A stretch of DNA of 64,000 bases from Paramacrobiotus metropolitanus. Its lineage: Eukaryota; Tardigrada; Eutardigrada; Parachela; Macrobiotidae. The notes under the pieces were generated by a model. The model ran no database searches, had not been told where the DNA came from, and worked only from the letters and a program-made list of their open reading frames with translations. This document shows, piece by piece, positions 18,301 to 27,017 of the stretch. A program made the translations under genes and the position numbers. Every line of letters starts with the position of its first letter. Within the stretch, counting starts at the first letter, position 1. Location: the NCBI RefSeq assembly GCF_019649055.1, contig NW_026570288.1, positions 248,001 to 312,000 on the forward strand. The letters run 5' to 3'.

Positions 18301-18844
18301 TTGGGTGCGCAAGTCCAGCCGCAGGCTCGGAGTTTGCATCTCGACCTATTGGGCCGTGCAGAACCTCCGGTTCAGCCTGTGGTAGCTCGAGGAACGTCCG
18401 GTCGTGGGCGTCCTCGAAGCTATCCTCCGGCGATTGAGTGAAGTCGTTCGCCAGGATCCGCGCGTCCCGCTTCTCCTTGGCCGACTTGGTCGACTGGTTC
18501 GACTTGCCGGACTTACTCGATCGGTTGGAATCCGACGAGTGAGGCTCACTACCCGGGCCGGCATGGCGGAAGGTGTACTTGCCTGCGTTGTCCCGTCGGG
18601 CGTAGCCTTGGTCGAACTTCCGTTCATACGGGTTCTCTCGACCGGACATCTTCGGTGGTGGCTCTATTGGAGCCTTGAAGTAGCCTCCGGGTTGACCCTT
18701 CAGCCAAGAAGTCGGACTATCCCTATTGGGGACTTGTCCGAAGTTAATGAGGCTTTTTGCCTGTTGAAGGTCCGAGGGTCCGGTGGGGGCAGAGGTCCGG
18801 TGGGGTGTGGGGTGATGGTGTAGGTGTGCTTGTACTACTTGCAA
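15188..18844 (-). CDS. ORF1 upstream of gag: long coiled-coil protein
   Basis: A 1218-codon ORF starting MQVVQAHLHHHPTPH. Residues 1-520 are disordered, rich in Ser/Thr/Pro with short repeats (TEARTPNTGARTPTQ). Residues about 530-825 form a long coiled coil (heptads from PQILRQRIYELQNQLLAG through NQMYQERENLGIEVACLKEE). Residues 880-1150 are Pro/Gln/Asn-rich, including a run with repeated RGSDPRGSNPRA units (plus strand 15,960-16,025). The last 60 codons are in the frame overlapping gag. Ogre-type giant retroelements also have an ORF before gag (family knowledge), but I see no clear homology and give no function. A scaffold or assembly role is inference only. Confidence 0.65.
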   Translation of the reverse strand: MQVVQAHLHHHPTPHRTSAPTGPSDLQQAKSLINFGQVPNRDSPTSWLKGQPGGYFKAPIEPPPKMSGRENPYERKFDQGYARRDNAGKYTFRHAGPGSEPHSSDSNRSSKSGKSNQSTKSAKEKRDARILANDFTQSPEDSFEDAHDRTFLELPQAEPEVLHGPIGRDANSEPAAGLAHPIGASPVFFPTITPDHGASSPALSSSEVSPDMGDPVLPQQGGMAGPKSRQGQMSPSQMKGMAPPIRGVTHKAGSPTKSPPTPAQSPKPTGNNPKSSDNSRKSTSPDPKRPSGTPKATTPDPRTLTGTPTRTSNPSKPTSGTSKSSTGRLQSAGTSNTEARASDTEARTPNTGARTPTQQVGTPKTRPATPTSSAKKAVSPVKFRISSVATSTGEVEGSVTEVNLTSAGGPSSPKPKTPGSEPMLTRASRIEASQAARKSKSASPKVAKLTSDLPATPPMFEPSNPGADKTPSPTDDVFDATVLPNKVTERPDSRKGFRFPSPKQYPGSHIGASDYTPRRYLTKTPPEKIDNPQILRQRIYELQNQLLAGQNIVESTENVLSQTVASHKQERKRLTDELERANTVIDDLNQEIERLEAQLQVTEEPCRHEQAEVTRLQDMLEQSRAEVATLRQDLEQRLQALGYSEAGSAELHKMFDRVDEYRQENHHLKQGIIGLEGEIDELNSELDFLRTAYANLRENQNDPEGIAVDLRLCQAQLGQQILALTTHLQNETARFEQARTESLAVIEAQRARITQLESEKTQWEMDKDRLLKYQQELYNFGIDLSNRYNDLGDKYNQMYQERENLGIEVACLKEEKTYLEDSITEQPPSYRTTQEQDKCQQIDDYLRRDNPLLNATGQMGALESQIYQVGMLRAEPSVGPVPRAPAVPSAPEPERNTSTATPNAPTQSTTTTTTAYGGTSTTTMFSTGTRPVVSTSTGQDDPRASNLRGSDPRGSNPRAPVNGSGMGLRPPTNASAGASQPNSGNSNRDRQRSGSQNTYPPRIEVQPVSAGQRNWADPVRPGYPDNASQQPRPYNRDPIGLVGPGAAGNGPSQPRQGNMDPIGPVPQADQYVVIPPGMWLDHNRVLQRMPGYVAPNPPPNQGYGVQNPPPGPGQPQPAPPGNPYPQPQPQPYPPQPAPAAQNQQAAYPVAWNPPVAWRCRRSNTVRPHHPMSRTLLKPGSWPGRIGQSCRSSTATGPRWRAGSQRSGKSIARRLTVSQ

Positions 18845-18908
18845 CTCAGTACTGTTGTCAATACAGGGTACAGCTTACGTACGTCCTATACTACAGCACT
18901 GACCGCTA

Positions 18909-19081
18909 TGACGTCACACACCGTTAAGTGGTCTTGCAGATTACTGCCTACGTCACGATTCTGCGCGCCGCGTGCAAAATTCCAAAAAACAGTGACTCAC
19001 TACGGACTTATAACATAGGGAATCTCCCCGTTATCCTGATTGGTCAGATTTTAGTATGGTAAATCGGCCGTCGTGACGTCA
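18909..19081 (-). promoter_or_regulatory. bZIP-site-rich promoter-like segment upstream of ORF1
   Basis: Within 175 bases upstream of the ORF1 ATG are two perfect CRE palindromes TGACGTCA (18909-18916 and 19074-19081), one AP-1 site TGACTCA (18993-18999) and a CRE half site ACGTCA (18950-18955). A minus-strand CCAAT box lies at 19039-19043 and a TATA-like GTTATAAG at 19014-19007. The arrangement would suit a minus-strand promoter. Whether it is LTR U3 or internal is unknown. Confidence 0.4.
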
Positions 19082-20528
19082 CAATTATTTAAATTTTTGA
19101 ATTAATTAATTTCCGAGATGGAGAAATTCGGAAAAATCTAGAAAAATTCAGGAAAAATTTTCTAGCCGGCCAAAAATTAATTTAGCCGGGGGAAAGTTAT
19201 TCCCTTAGTTTTTAGAAGGTTCAGAAAGGTCGTTAACCGAGGCTCAGAGGGTTTACACCGAGGCTCGAGGGTCCGGCCTAGTAAGGCTGGCTAACCCTAT
19301 TTTAACCCGTAAAAAGATGTTTTAAGCCCGTTTTATCCGGGTGAAAATAAGTTTTAGCCGGCCAAAACTACTTTTGGTCCGGTGAAAATGAAAATTGCCC
19401 GGCTATATCGGGTCTTACGAGGCTCTACGAGGCTTACCGAGGGTCAGTCGACCCTATTTACCGGGTAAATCCACGTTAGTCCGCTCGTTGATCCGGTGAA
19501 TCCCGCGCTGTTAAAGTTGCGGGTGCCACTTAAGGCAAAGGCGACCCCGATTGATGAGGCTGCGAGGGTCCGCTGGGTCCGTGCCGTACGTTCTGTCCGG
19601 GGATCCGCGGAAACCGCTAATCAGCCCGGGCAAAGTCCGTCCAAGGGTTGCTTCCGCGAGGAACGTTCCGTCCACGCGCAGGGAAAAGGGTCTGCCGAGG
19701 CTTTCTGCCCGCAAGAGAGAGAGAAGAGACCAGACCGTTCTGGCTGGCGGCGATCAGATGGGGATGGGAACCGTTGGTTCTCCCCTTTCTTCACGTCGGC
19801 CGTACGGATGTAGGTCTACACCGTGGTCTCGAGAGGTTCGCAGAAGGAAAAACTCAACGATATGCTATCATGTGACAGCTGGCGAACAAAGGCTCACGAT
19901 AGTGAGAGAAGGCTTTATTGTGGATAGCAATAAAGTACAGAGAACCAAAAACACAAAGGCTCGATGTGAGCTGTGGAATGAAAATCACCGAATGTCAGCT
20001 AGTGAATGAAAATGAACGGCACATCGAGCCGAAAGCATGGGAAAAAGCCTAATGCGGCACTGGGCAGATCCAACACGAGCGAACGAACGCTGATAGGCCG
20101 AGATGTGGAAAGGGGGCGTGGCTCCGCCTACATCGAGGCCGATGATTGGCCGAGACGAAAGGCTGGGCGGAAAGCTGCCTGAGTCGAGGCCGATCTAGCG
20201 CTCGACAGCGAGTGCGACTCGGTGTGAGTCAGCACACCGGAAGCGGGACTGTCGCTGGCTGCCTACTCGTAGGCTGCCATAGCGACTGGCCCAACAATAC
20301 TGTACCTGATCGTTGCTCACTAACTGAATGGCGTCTTTTGTACAATACAGGGCGGCGACCACGGGAAGGGCAAAATCAACAAGCGGCAGTTCTGCGTTCG
20401 ACTTCCTCTTCTCCGGCAGCCCCGACAGCCAGGGCACCTCTACTCGGTCAAGCACACCGCCATCCACGTCTACGCCCAACTGGCCGGCGTCTGAAATTAC
20501 TTGCCTTCTCTATAACTGTACGTTGCAG
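19082..20528. other. Non-coding leader / possible 5' LTR region
   Basis: No ORF with coding character. 19,082-19,200 is A/T-rich. 19,200-19,720 repeats words such as CGAGGCT, TTTTAGCC and CCGGGT that are also frequent inside the element, so it belongs to it. 19,912-19,930 has AATAAA on both strands. 20,100-20,260 has GC-box-like, CCAAT-like (GATTGGCC) and TGAGTCA sites. I could not define LTR ends or a primer binding site. Confidence 0.35.
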
Positions 20529-21121
20529 CTAGAGGTGGGCGCAGGGCAGGGATCCTGTCCTGAACCTGCAGGATCCTGTCCCTGCAGGACAGGTTCCGGG
20601 TAAAATGCTGGCCTGAAATTTGGTTCAGGTTCAGGCTCAGGGCAGTTAAACTCCCTGACAGTTCAGGGACAGGGCGCAACTCATTTCCGCAGGAATCCTG
20701 AATTTATTTGAAAAACTAAGGCTAGTTAGGCTACCGAAACTCCACAGAGGTACCAGAGACAATCATGGTGCCCGTAAGTTAAAACTCGGGGGTCAAGACC
20801 CCCAAGAAGTACATTAAGCGCCTTAAGGTGAAAACGTTCACGTTACCTCGTTACGCTAAACCCAAAAATGCGCGCTAGCTCGTTACGTTACCAGCTATTT
20901 TTCGCCTTACAAGTTCGCAAGTGCGTAAGAAATAAAAAAATTATATCTAAAGTTTAATGCGGTCAGAGTTTCAGGTCAGGCTCAGGGTGAGTACTGTCAG
21001 GCTCAGGACAGGTTCAGGTTGGTCGACACGGTAAATTTCAGGGACAGGACAGGTTCAGGGAGGAGAAAAATTGAAAAAGTACAAGTTCAGGGCAATATAG
21101 CCGTTCAGTTCCCACCTCTAG
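20529..21121. mobile_element. hAT-like non-autonomous element with CAGG-rich interior
   Basis: Perfect 11-bp inverted ends: CTAGAGGTGGG at 20529-20539 and CCCACCTCTAG at 21111-21121. The TAGAGGTGGG-type end resembles hAT termini (family knowledge). The interior at both sides is built from CAGG, GGTTCAGG and GGACAGG words. No transposase ORF. No clean 8-bp target duplication; TTGCAGC occurs just outside the left end and 5 bases beyond the right end. Confidence 0.45.
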
Positions 21122-22416
21122 GTCACTTGCAGCCACTTGCTGTATAAAAGTATTCTGTTCTATTCGTAGAACTCACGTACAAGTATGTCGTATTACTACG
21201 TCTGTATACTACGACACTACCAGTATAAGGTCGTAACCGCCCTTAGGGCAAGCGGGCGGCGGTGTTAAGGTTTGGATGTGTAAAGAAGAGAAATTGAAAT
21301 CCTTGGTCTCCAGATGCTGTTTTATAAGTTAGCCGATTAAGGAAAGTGATTTGAACGGGTGGCTGAACAAAATCTCACCCCCATTTTCGGTTTATTTCTC
21401 CTGAATCGCTTATCGCGGATTGTTCAGACTCCTTCGATAGACTGTCTTTGTGACTAACCAAAACAATAAACCTTGTTTCAGGAAAACAAGCCGTGCTTGA
21501 TAAAAGTAATGCGAATTGAAATTGTGTAAGTAATTATTGTGTCCCAGCTCGATGGAGTCAGAATCTCTTCGCAATTCTTTTACGTACGTCATGCTCGAGT
21601 ATCTTTAACTGGTTCAGCAAGAAAATAGCCATTATTTCCAACAGAAAATGTTAGCTGGCACAGTGCTTTCGCCGATTGAGCTATATGGTCAGCAAATTTT
21701 GAGAGCTTACTGTAAGAATACAGTTTTTTATCTACTTCGTTTTTCGCTATTTTTGTTACAATTTTTTGCTGGGCAACAGGCGGCAACACGGATGCCGGTT
21801 TAACTGAAAAATGTAGCCAAGGTATTATCCTTACAGAAACCAGTTTGATCCAAATAAATTCTTAATGCACAAAAGAAAATTTATTTTTAAACGGATCTCT
21901 ATGGATTTCATGAAAATTTGATGGCTAGGGTCTGATTGACCGCTGTCCTGGTCAAATAGGGCCACTGAAAGTTGCATTTCTGATAAAAACAACAGGGAAC
22001 AACCCCTCTTTCAAAAACTGGAGTAAGACCTAGGCTCAGTCAGACTTGGCGAGTTTGTCTATAAAGTACCGTTGTATTGATAACACTTTTTATATTGTTT
22101 TCTCGTTACAATCTCATGTTATACATTACTGTACCTTACAAATCGCGGCTAGATTTTTAAACCTAAAAAACCAGCGGATTTTTGGTAAAATCGTAACTCA
22201 GTAGGTAGGCGCGTCATTCTCTGCGTTGAGAGTACTCGTATCTTAACAGCGAGTAAGGCGAACGCAGTTTATTATACCAAAGATTCGAGTTGCTGTAAAT
22301 TTCAAATTAAACGCTTTGGATTTTTATTTTTTTACGAGTTTCGGGAAAGGTGCTTAAACCCGCGATGGGCGTTTTCTACGAGGGGAGAGCGAGCACATAT
22401 TTAAGTGACGCGCCTA
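21122..22416. other. Intergenic, nothing recognised
   Basis: A/T-rich sequence with only short ORFs lacking coding character. No RNA gene or clear repeat seen. Confidence 0.5.
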
Positions 22417-23134
22417 AGATATCCCAGCTTTAAGGGATTTGGCCCGGTACATAGCACCAAATTCGTGTACATACACGGGAACTTTCGCTGTCGCGCGCTC
22501 CCAAACGCGTTTTTGCATTACTTAATGGTATTTTGTAGCCAAAAGATTTGTATACAAAGGTGTCAAATCCGTTTTTGCGCGCAACATCCGGTTCGGGAGT
22601 TATGGCTGTTAGAAAATTCCAAAAAGTTTAAATGCAAAAAAGTGTACCAAAAGTCTCATTACCACACCGATCCCTTTCAAATTTTGCAGGTAAATGCGCA
22701 TAACCATGAAGGTCGTTCTTTCACCGATCCACTGTTCAAGCATGCTTTTCAAATTTTAAAATGAATTTCAGAAATTTTAAAATTTATTTTAAAATTCGAA
22801 AAAAATCGTGAAAGTTTGGATCCGTGTAAGAACGATCTTCATGGTTACATATGTGCATTTACGTGCAAAATTTGAAAGGGATCGGTCCATAATGAGACTT
22901 TTGGTACACCTGAATGCATTAACACTTCTTAGAATTTTCTAACCGCCATAACTCCCGAACCAGATGTTGCGCGCAAAAACGGATTTCACGCCTATGTATA
23001 CAAATCATTTGACTACACAGTGTCAAAAAGCAACCTAAAAAAGTGTTTGGAAGTGCGCGAAAGCGAATATTCCCGTGTATGTACACGAATTTGATGCTAT
23101 GTACCGGGCCAAATTCCTTAACGAAAAAGATATT
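22417..23134. mobile_element. Foldback element with very long inverted arms
   Basis: The left half (from GGCCCGGTACATAGC near 22,440) is repeated inverted in the right half (ending GCTATGTACCGGGCC near 23,113). Matching blocks run inward through CGTGTACATACACGGGAA, TTTTTGCGCGCAACATC and GTACCAAAAGTCTCATTA to a centre near 22,770. Arms are about 340 bases, imperfect, with almost no unique centre. No ORF of note. This is a foldback-type MITE. Confidence 0.7.
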
Positions 23135-23844
23135 ATTGGTACGAACAAAACGCCCTAAAGTTTAAGTTTTTCTTGCTCCCCAAAGTTTTTTCTTTTTTAC
23201 TTGTATTTGAAGAGTAGATGCACTTAATACTTCATCAAGATGCAGCAAAGCATTGTTATGCTTGAAATCACCCGATGATAAGATTACGAAGGAAACCCCA
23301 TATTCTAGAAAACATTACATAAAGAACCAGAGAAGCTGTCTCACTAAAAACCGTAAATACGCATTTTAAATGTTCAATTCTTTAAAGGCGATAGTTTAAC
23401 ATTATGCTGCCATCACAAAATATGATTAGCAGGTAACTAAGTTGTAGAAATTTCACCTTTAAATTAAATTTTATCCCAGAGTTGGAACAAACAAGAAAAG
23501 GTACTAGTCGCAATTCAGTGCTTTGTCAATAAAGTCTATAAAGTGCCATTAAGGCGACACCCAGGTAACCCAAAGTGCACAGCAGTAAGCAGTTTAGATA
23601 GAACCTACGGCTCCGACACAACACTGCGACAGCCAACAATTATACCTCCATGGACTGTAAACAAATTTATCGACAGTTGAGGTTTAGGTTGAATTACTCC
23701 ATATTCCTTGTGCGATCAAACAAACCTGTTGCAAAAGAAAAGTACAGCGAAATGTTATAATATATATGGAGAGGTAGTAAATAAAGCAAGCTACGCTTAG
23801 AAACTGCTTTCGCTGCGAATTCGGCGTTGATCGAAAAAAAAGCT

Positions 23845-24060
23845 CAGTGACCTCCCGGATTTACGGTGTCAGAAGCCCGAGAGTCTCATGGTGCAGACCA
23901 CATTATTCGGGTTGATTTCAAGGCTTCGAGGAGGTCAAGACATTAAGGTTATTAAGGGTCACCACAGCGACCTTTAGGTTCGCCGCGTAAAGCAGTCACC
24001 TCTTTGGGGGTGTAAAAAATCTTAAAGATCACAAAAGGTTAGATATGACCCAGTTCGTAC
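23845..24060. repeat. Diverged copies of the 81-bp satellite unit
   Basis: Contains GGGTCACCACAGCGACCTTTAGG, TTCGCCGCGTAA and CTCTTTGGGGGTGT in the same order as the satellite at 25,070-25,580, but with many changes. The preceding 700 bases (23,135-23,844) hold nothing recognisable. Confidence 0.45.
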
Positions 24061-24231
24061 CACAGTAGAAAACAGATACCATTTTTTGTTACTGTCTTCC
24101 GTGTATCTATAAGTGTTTCGGTAGTTTTCTTACTGTATTCTTACTTTTGATGAGATCTGATTTCAGTGTTCGCTGCCAATCAGCTGGTATTCCTACCTAA
24201 TACCTCTTCCGCTTGTATTCCTACCGTATTA

Positions 24232-24741
24232 CAGTGAAACTCCTGTGAACATTCAACTTCCTATAACATTCACTCCTTTACTGCATACACGAGGCTGGGA
24301 ACCGAACCGTCCGGTGGACTATAACACAGGGGCAGTTCTCTGAATAATATTCACCCCTTTACAGCGACAACATACATATTTTATGGAACCGGTAGCAGTT
24401 TTACAGCTTATTCAACCGCAGCATAACATACAGTTGGCTAGGCTAGTAAAAAAACCATTTCGGTGACTTTAAAACAAAGTTCCGCTTCTATTTGTAATCC
24501 GTTCAGTACCGGACTTCCAACTCCAGGCTTACAAAAGGGCAGCAAACCCAACATTCAGACTGAATAATATCCACACTCTGGTATTTTTTTAATTTTTTGG
24601 TAAAGTAAAACCCCCGGAGGCTACGACCCTGAGCCCTTGCGGGCAGTGCCCCTAGGGGCAGTGCTCCTGTATAACATACACCTCTCTGTAACATTCAGAA
24701 AGCCTGGAATGGAGGGTGTATGTTATAGAGAAGTTTCACTG
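24232..24741. mobile_element. pogo/Tc1-mariner-like MITE with TA target site
   Basis: Left end CAGTGAAACTCC (24232) and right end AGTTTCACTG (24741) are inverted and both are flanked by TA, the target site of Tc1/mariner/pogo elements. A weaker match continues inward (CTATAACAT on both arms). No transposase; the interior has further ATAACATTCACC-like words, suggesting internal duplication or nesting. Confidence 0.6.
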
Positions 24742-24777
24742 TAACAACTTTTTAAATATTTAACATTTATGTATTGC

Positions 24778-24930
24778 TGCAGTCTCCTTTATTGTATCGA
24801 GGTATTTTCACGTATTCCACAGGCAATCTGTCCGCATTCAAGGCGTTTCATAAGTTTTTAATTATGAGAACACACTTGTAAATACATGCGGAATACGGAG
24901 AATACCCTGACACAATAAAGGAAGCAACAG
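24778..24930. repeat. Small palindromic element
   Basis: Imperfect inverted arms of about 45 bases: CTCCTTTATTGTATCGAGG near the left and CTGACACAATAAAGGAAGC near the right, continuing into GGTATTTTCACGTATTCC versus GGAATACGGAGAATACC. No ORF. Probably a MITE relic. Confidence 0.5.
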
Positions 24931-25069
24931 TCATATCTATAGCTAGATACTGTATCGTCGACTCAAGTTGGCACTATTTTTGATGTGCGCCAAATCTCTG
25001 CTGTACGGCACTATGCGTGGCTTGCACAAAGTGAACAAAAAAGCGGCCGATTTTATAAGGTACGCAGTG

Positions 25070-25580
25070 AGCCATAGGTGCTAAAGGTCACCACAGGGAC
25101 CTTTGAGGTTCACTCTCGTCTTTGAGGGTGTTGAGACTTTAAAGGTCACTAAAAGTAACCATATGACCTTTCCGGTTCGCCGCGTGAGGAACTCACGTCT
25201 TTGAGGGTGTCAAGAACCCGAAAGGTCAACAAAGGTCACCATTGTGACCTTTTGGGTTCGCCGCGTGAGGAACTCACGTCTTTGAGGGTGTCAAGAACCC
25301 GAAAGGTCAACAATGGTCACCATTGTGACCTTTTGGGTTCGCCGCGTGAGGAACTCACGTCTTTGAGGGTGTCAAGAACCCGAAAGGTCACCACTGTGAC
25401 CTTTTGGGTTCGCCGCGTGAGGAACTCAGGTCTTTTGAGGTGTCAAGTACCCGAAAGGTCACTAAAGGGCACTATTGTGACCTTCCGGGTTCGCCGCGTG
25501 AGGAACTCACGTCTTTTGAGGTGTCAAGTACCCGAAAGGTCACCTTTGTGTTGGCTCTCCCCGTGAGGAACTTTGCACTT
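25070..25580. repeat. 81-bp tandem satellite rich in AGGTCA half-sites
   Basis: The landmark CGCCGCGTGAGGAACTCA recurs near 25178, 25259, 25340, 25410 and 25491, giving a period of 81 bases with one 70-base unit. Each unit has AGGTCAC..GTGACCT (inverted) and some have AGGTCAACAAAGGTCA (direct, 4-base spacer). The open frame across the array is a by-product of repeat length 81 = 3x27. Degenerate units precede it. Confidence 0.75.
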
Positions 25581-25599
25581 TGCATCACCTTAAAAGAAA

Positions 25600-27017
25600 C
25601 GCGGGCTCGCTTCGCTCGCCCGCTTGATGAGTATTTGCAAAACTGCATGCAAAGCTGAAACTAGAAATAAATTTCAGTGCTGTGCTGGCTTAACTTCCCA
25701 GTAACGTGCTTAATTGATTGTCCTTAAGGTCTCTTGAAAAGTTGCTAGCTTTGTCTGCAGTACAGTATCGAACGGTGTACATTTAATTGTCGGAATTATC
25801 CAATTATAATCCGACAAGATCGTCTATCGCATACAGAAACGTACTTCACTGCATTAAAGACGAAACTGCATTATAAAATTAATTACGATATATAGAGTTT
25901 TTGAACTATGTGACCGGGTTTTACAAGTTTTGAGTTGTGCCAGTTGGCGTCTGGTATTATTGTTTGCAAGTACAAAACGACCTGTGTTTGTTGGTCAACA
26001 ATTTGTTTTTACCCGCTAACAACTGAAGCAACAGTAACTACAAATTTTTACCCTAATACCGTTGCACCGAAGCAACCGTTACCTGGGATGTATACGAGTA
26101 CGTATGCCATAGAATTAGCAACGCTTCACCCGTTTTACTGTCGCCATTCTCACAAAGCCGCCATTGTCAGTAAATGTCGCCATTGTCACAAAGCGACTCA
26201 CTGACACTTTGTTGACGAATACTGTGAAATTATAAAATAAGAAAAACGAAGAATCCATAAGAAAACTAGAACTGTTTAGCCGAATATTAGCTCAACTTCG
26301 TGACGTGACGGGCCGGCATCTTGTAGGCTGACTTAAGTACTGTTAGTGACGGTCGACAAAATGGTGGGTGACCGTCGCAAAGCACAACTTCACACTTCTG
26401 GAATAAGGAAGTGCAAACGCATGCGTTCGTACTTGGTGCACCAGTGTACAACATTACTTTTCTGGATAAAAGACTACGAATCAGATATTACTGGTCTACC
26501 AATACGTAATAGCCTGCAAGATTTTGGCACAGAGCGAACTGAGAAGGCCTCTAAATAAATCAAATTTAGCCATTGACCGTACGTACGATGGGTACTTCGC
26601 TTTTCCTCATGTTTCGGTCACCAGTCACTTTATACACTGTATTGTACAGCATTTTGACATAATTCTCGACTTAGGGAATGCACCATTGCATAGGCTGCCT
26701 TGAAGTACTAGGGTAGTACTGGGAGGAATCGGGGTAATTAACTCTGGACAAGATACTTTTCTATCACTTTTATGTCCATAAAAACATTTAAAAGGTTTGC
26801 TTTGTTTATTATTTTAACAATTAATGCCCACCATGCGGTGGGAATGGTGCAGGATAGCAATTCCGATAAGTAAGGGCTTTCGAGTTAAAGACCGTGCGTC
26901 AAAGTGCAAGCTATTTTACTTTGAGGAAAACACGCCGTTGGGGCGATGTTTTACTTATTAGGTTACTAGTGCCATCTTATTTCAGACGAATCACATCGTA
27001 ATAACAGCTGTCCATCA
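25600..27017. other. Intergenic, no convincing gene
   Basis: Short ORFs only (for example 70 codons at 26,346) without homology or coding character that I can recognise. Near 26,143-26,200 the phrase CGCCATTGTCACAAAG occurs two to three times in variant form. A minus-strand AATAAA at 26,805-26,810 could serve the guanylyl cyclase gene ending at 27,018. Confidence 0.4.

Larger units (their letters stand above)
1..19720 (-). mobile_element. Giant Ty3/gypsy-like LTR retroelement (partial)
   Basis: A GC-rich block carries minus-strand ORFs in the order coiled-coil ORF1, gag, protease, reverse transcriptase, RNase H, H2C2 start, then three extra ORFs. Protease (LDTGAE), reverse transcriptase (YIDD), RNase H (ECDASGAGLGA) and a CCHC knuckle identify it as an LTR retroelement. 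The order gag-pro-RT-RNaseH fits Ty3/gypsy. An ORF upstream of gag and a length near or above 20 kb recall plant Ogre and planarian Burro giants (family knowledge). No LTR pair is visible because the 3' end lies left of position 1. The right limit is set where the element's characteristic short words and GC richness fade, so it is approximate; the 5' LTR may reach about 20,500. Confidence 0.8.

Noticed and set aside
19082-20528. 5' LTR ends and primer binding site
   Set aside because: No TG..CA pair or tRNA 3'-end match could be fixed without the second LTR.
22405-22764. 119-codon ORF
   Set aside because: It lies in one arm of the foldback element and has no motif.
25201-25566. 121-codon ORF with internal repeats
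   Set aside because: It is the satellite read in one frame; the 81-base period is a multiple of three.
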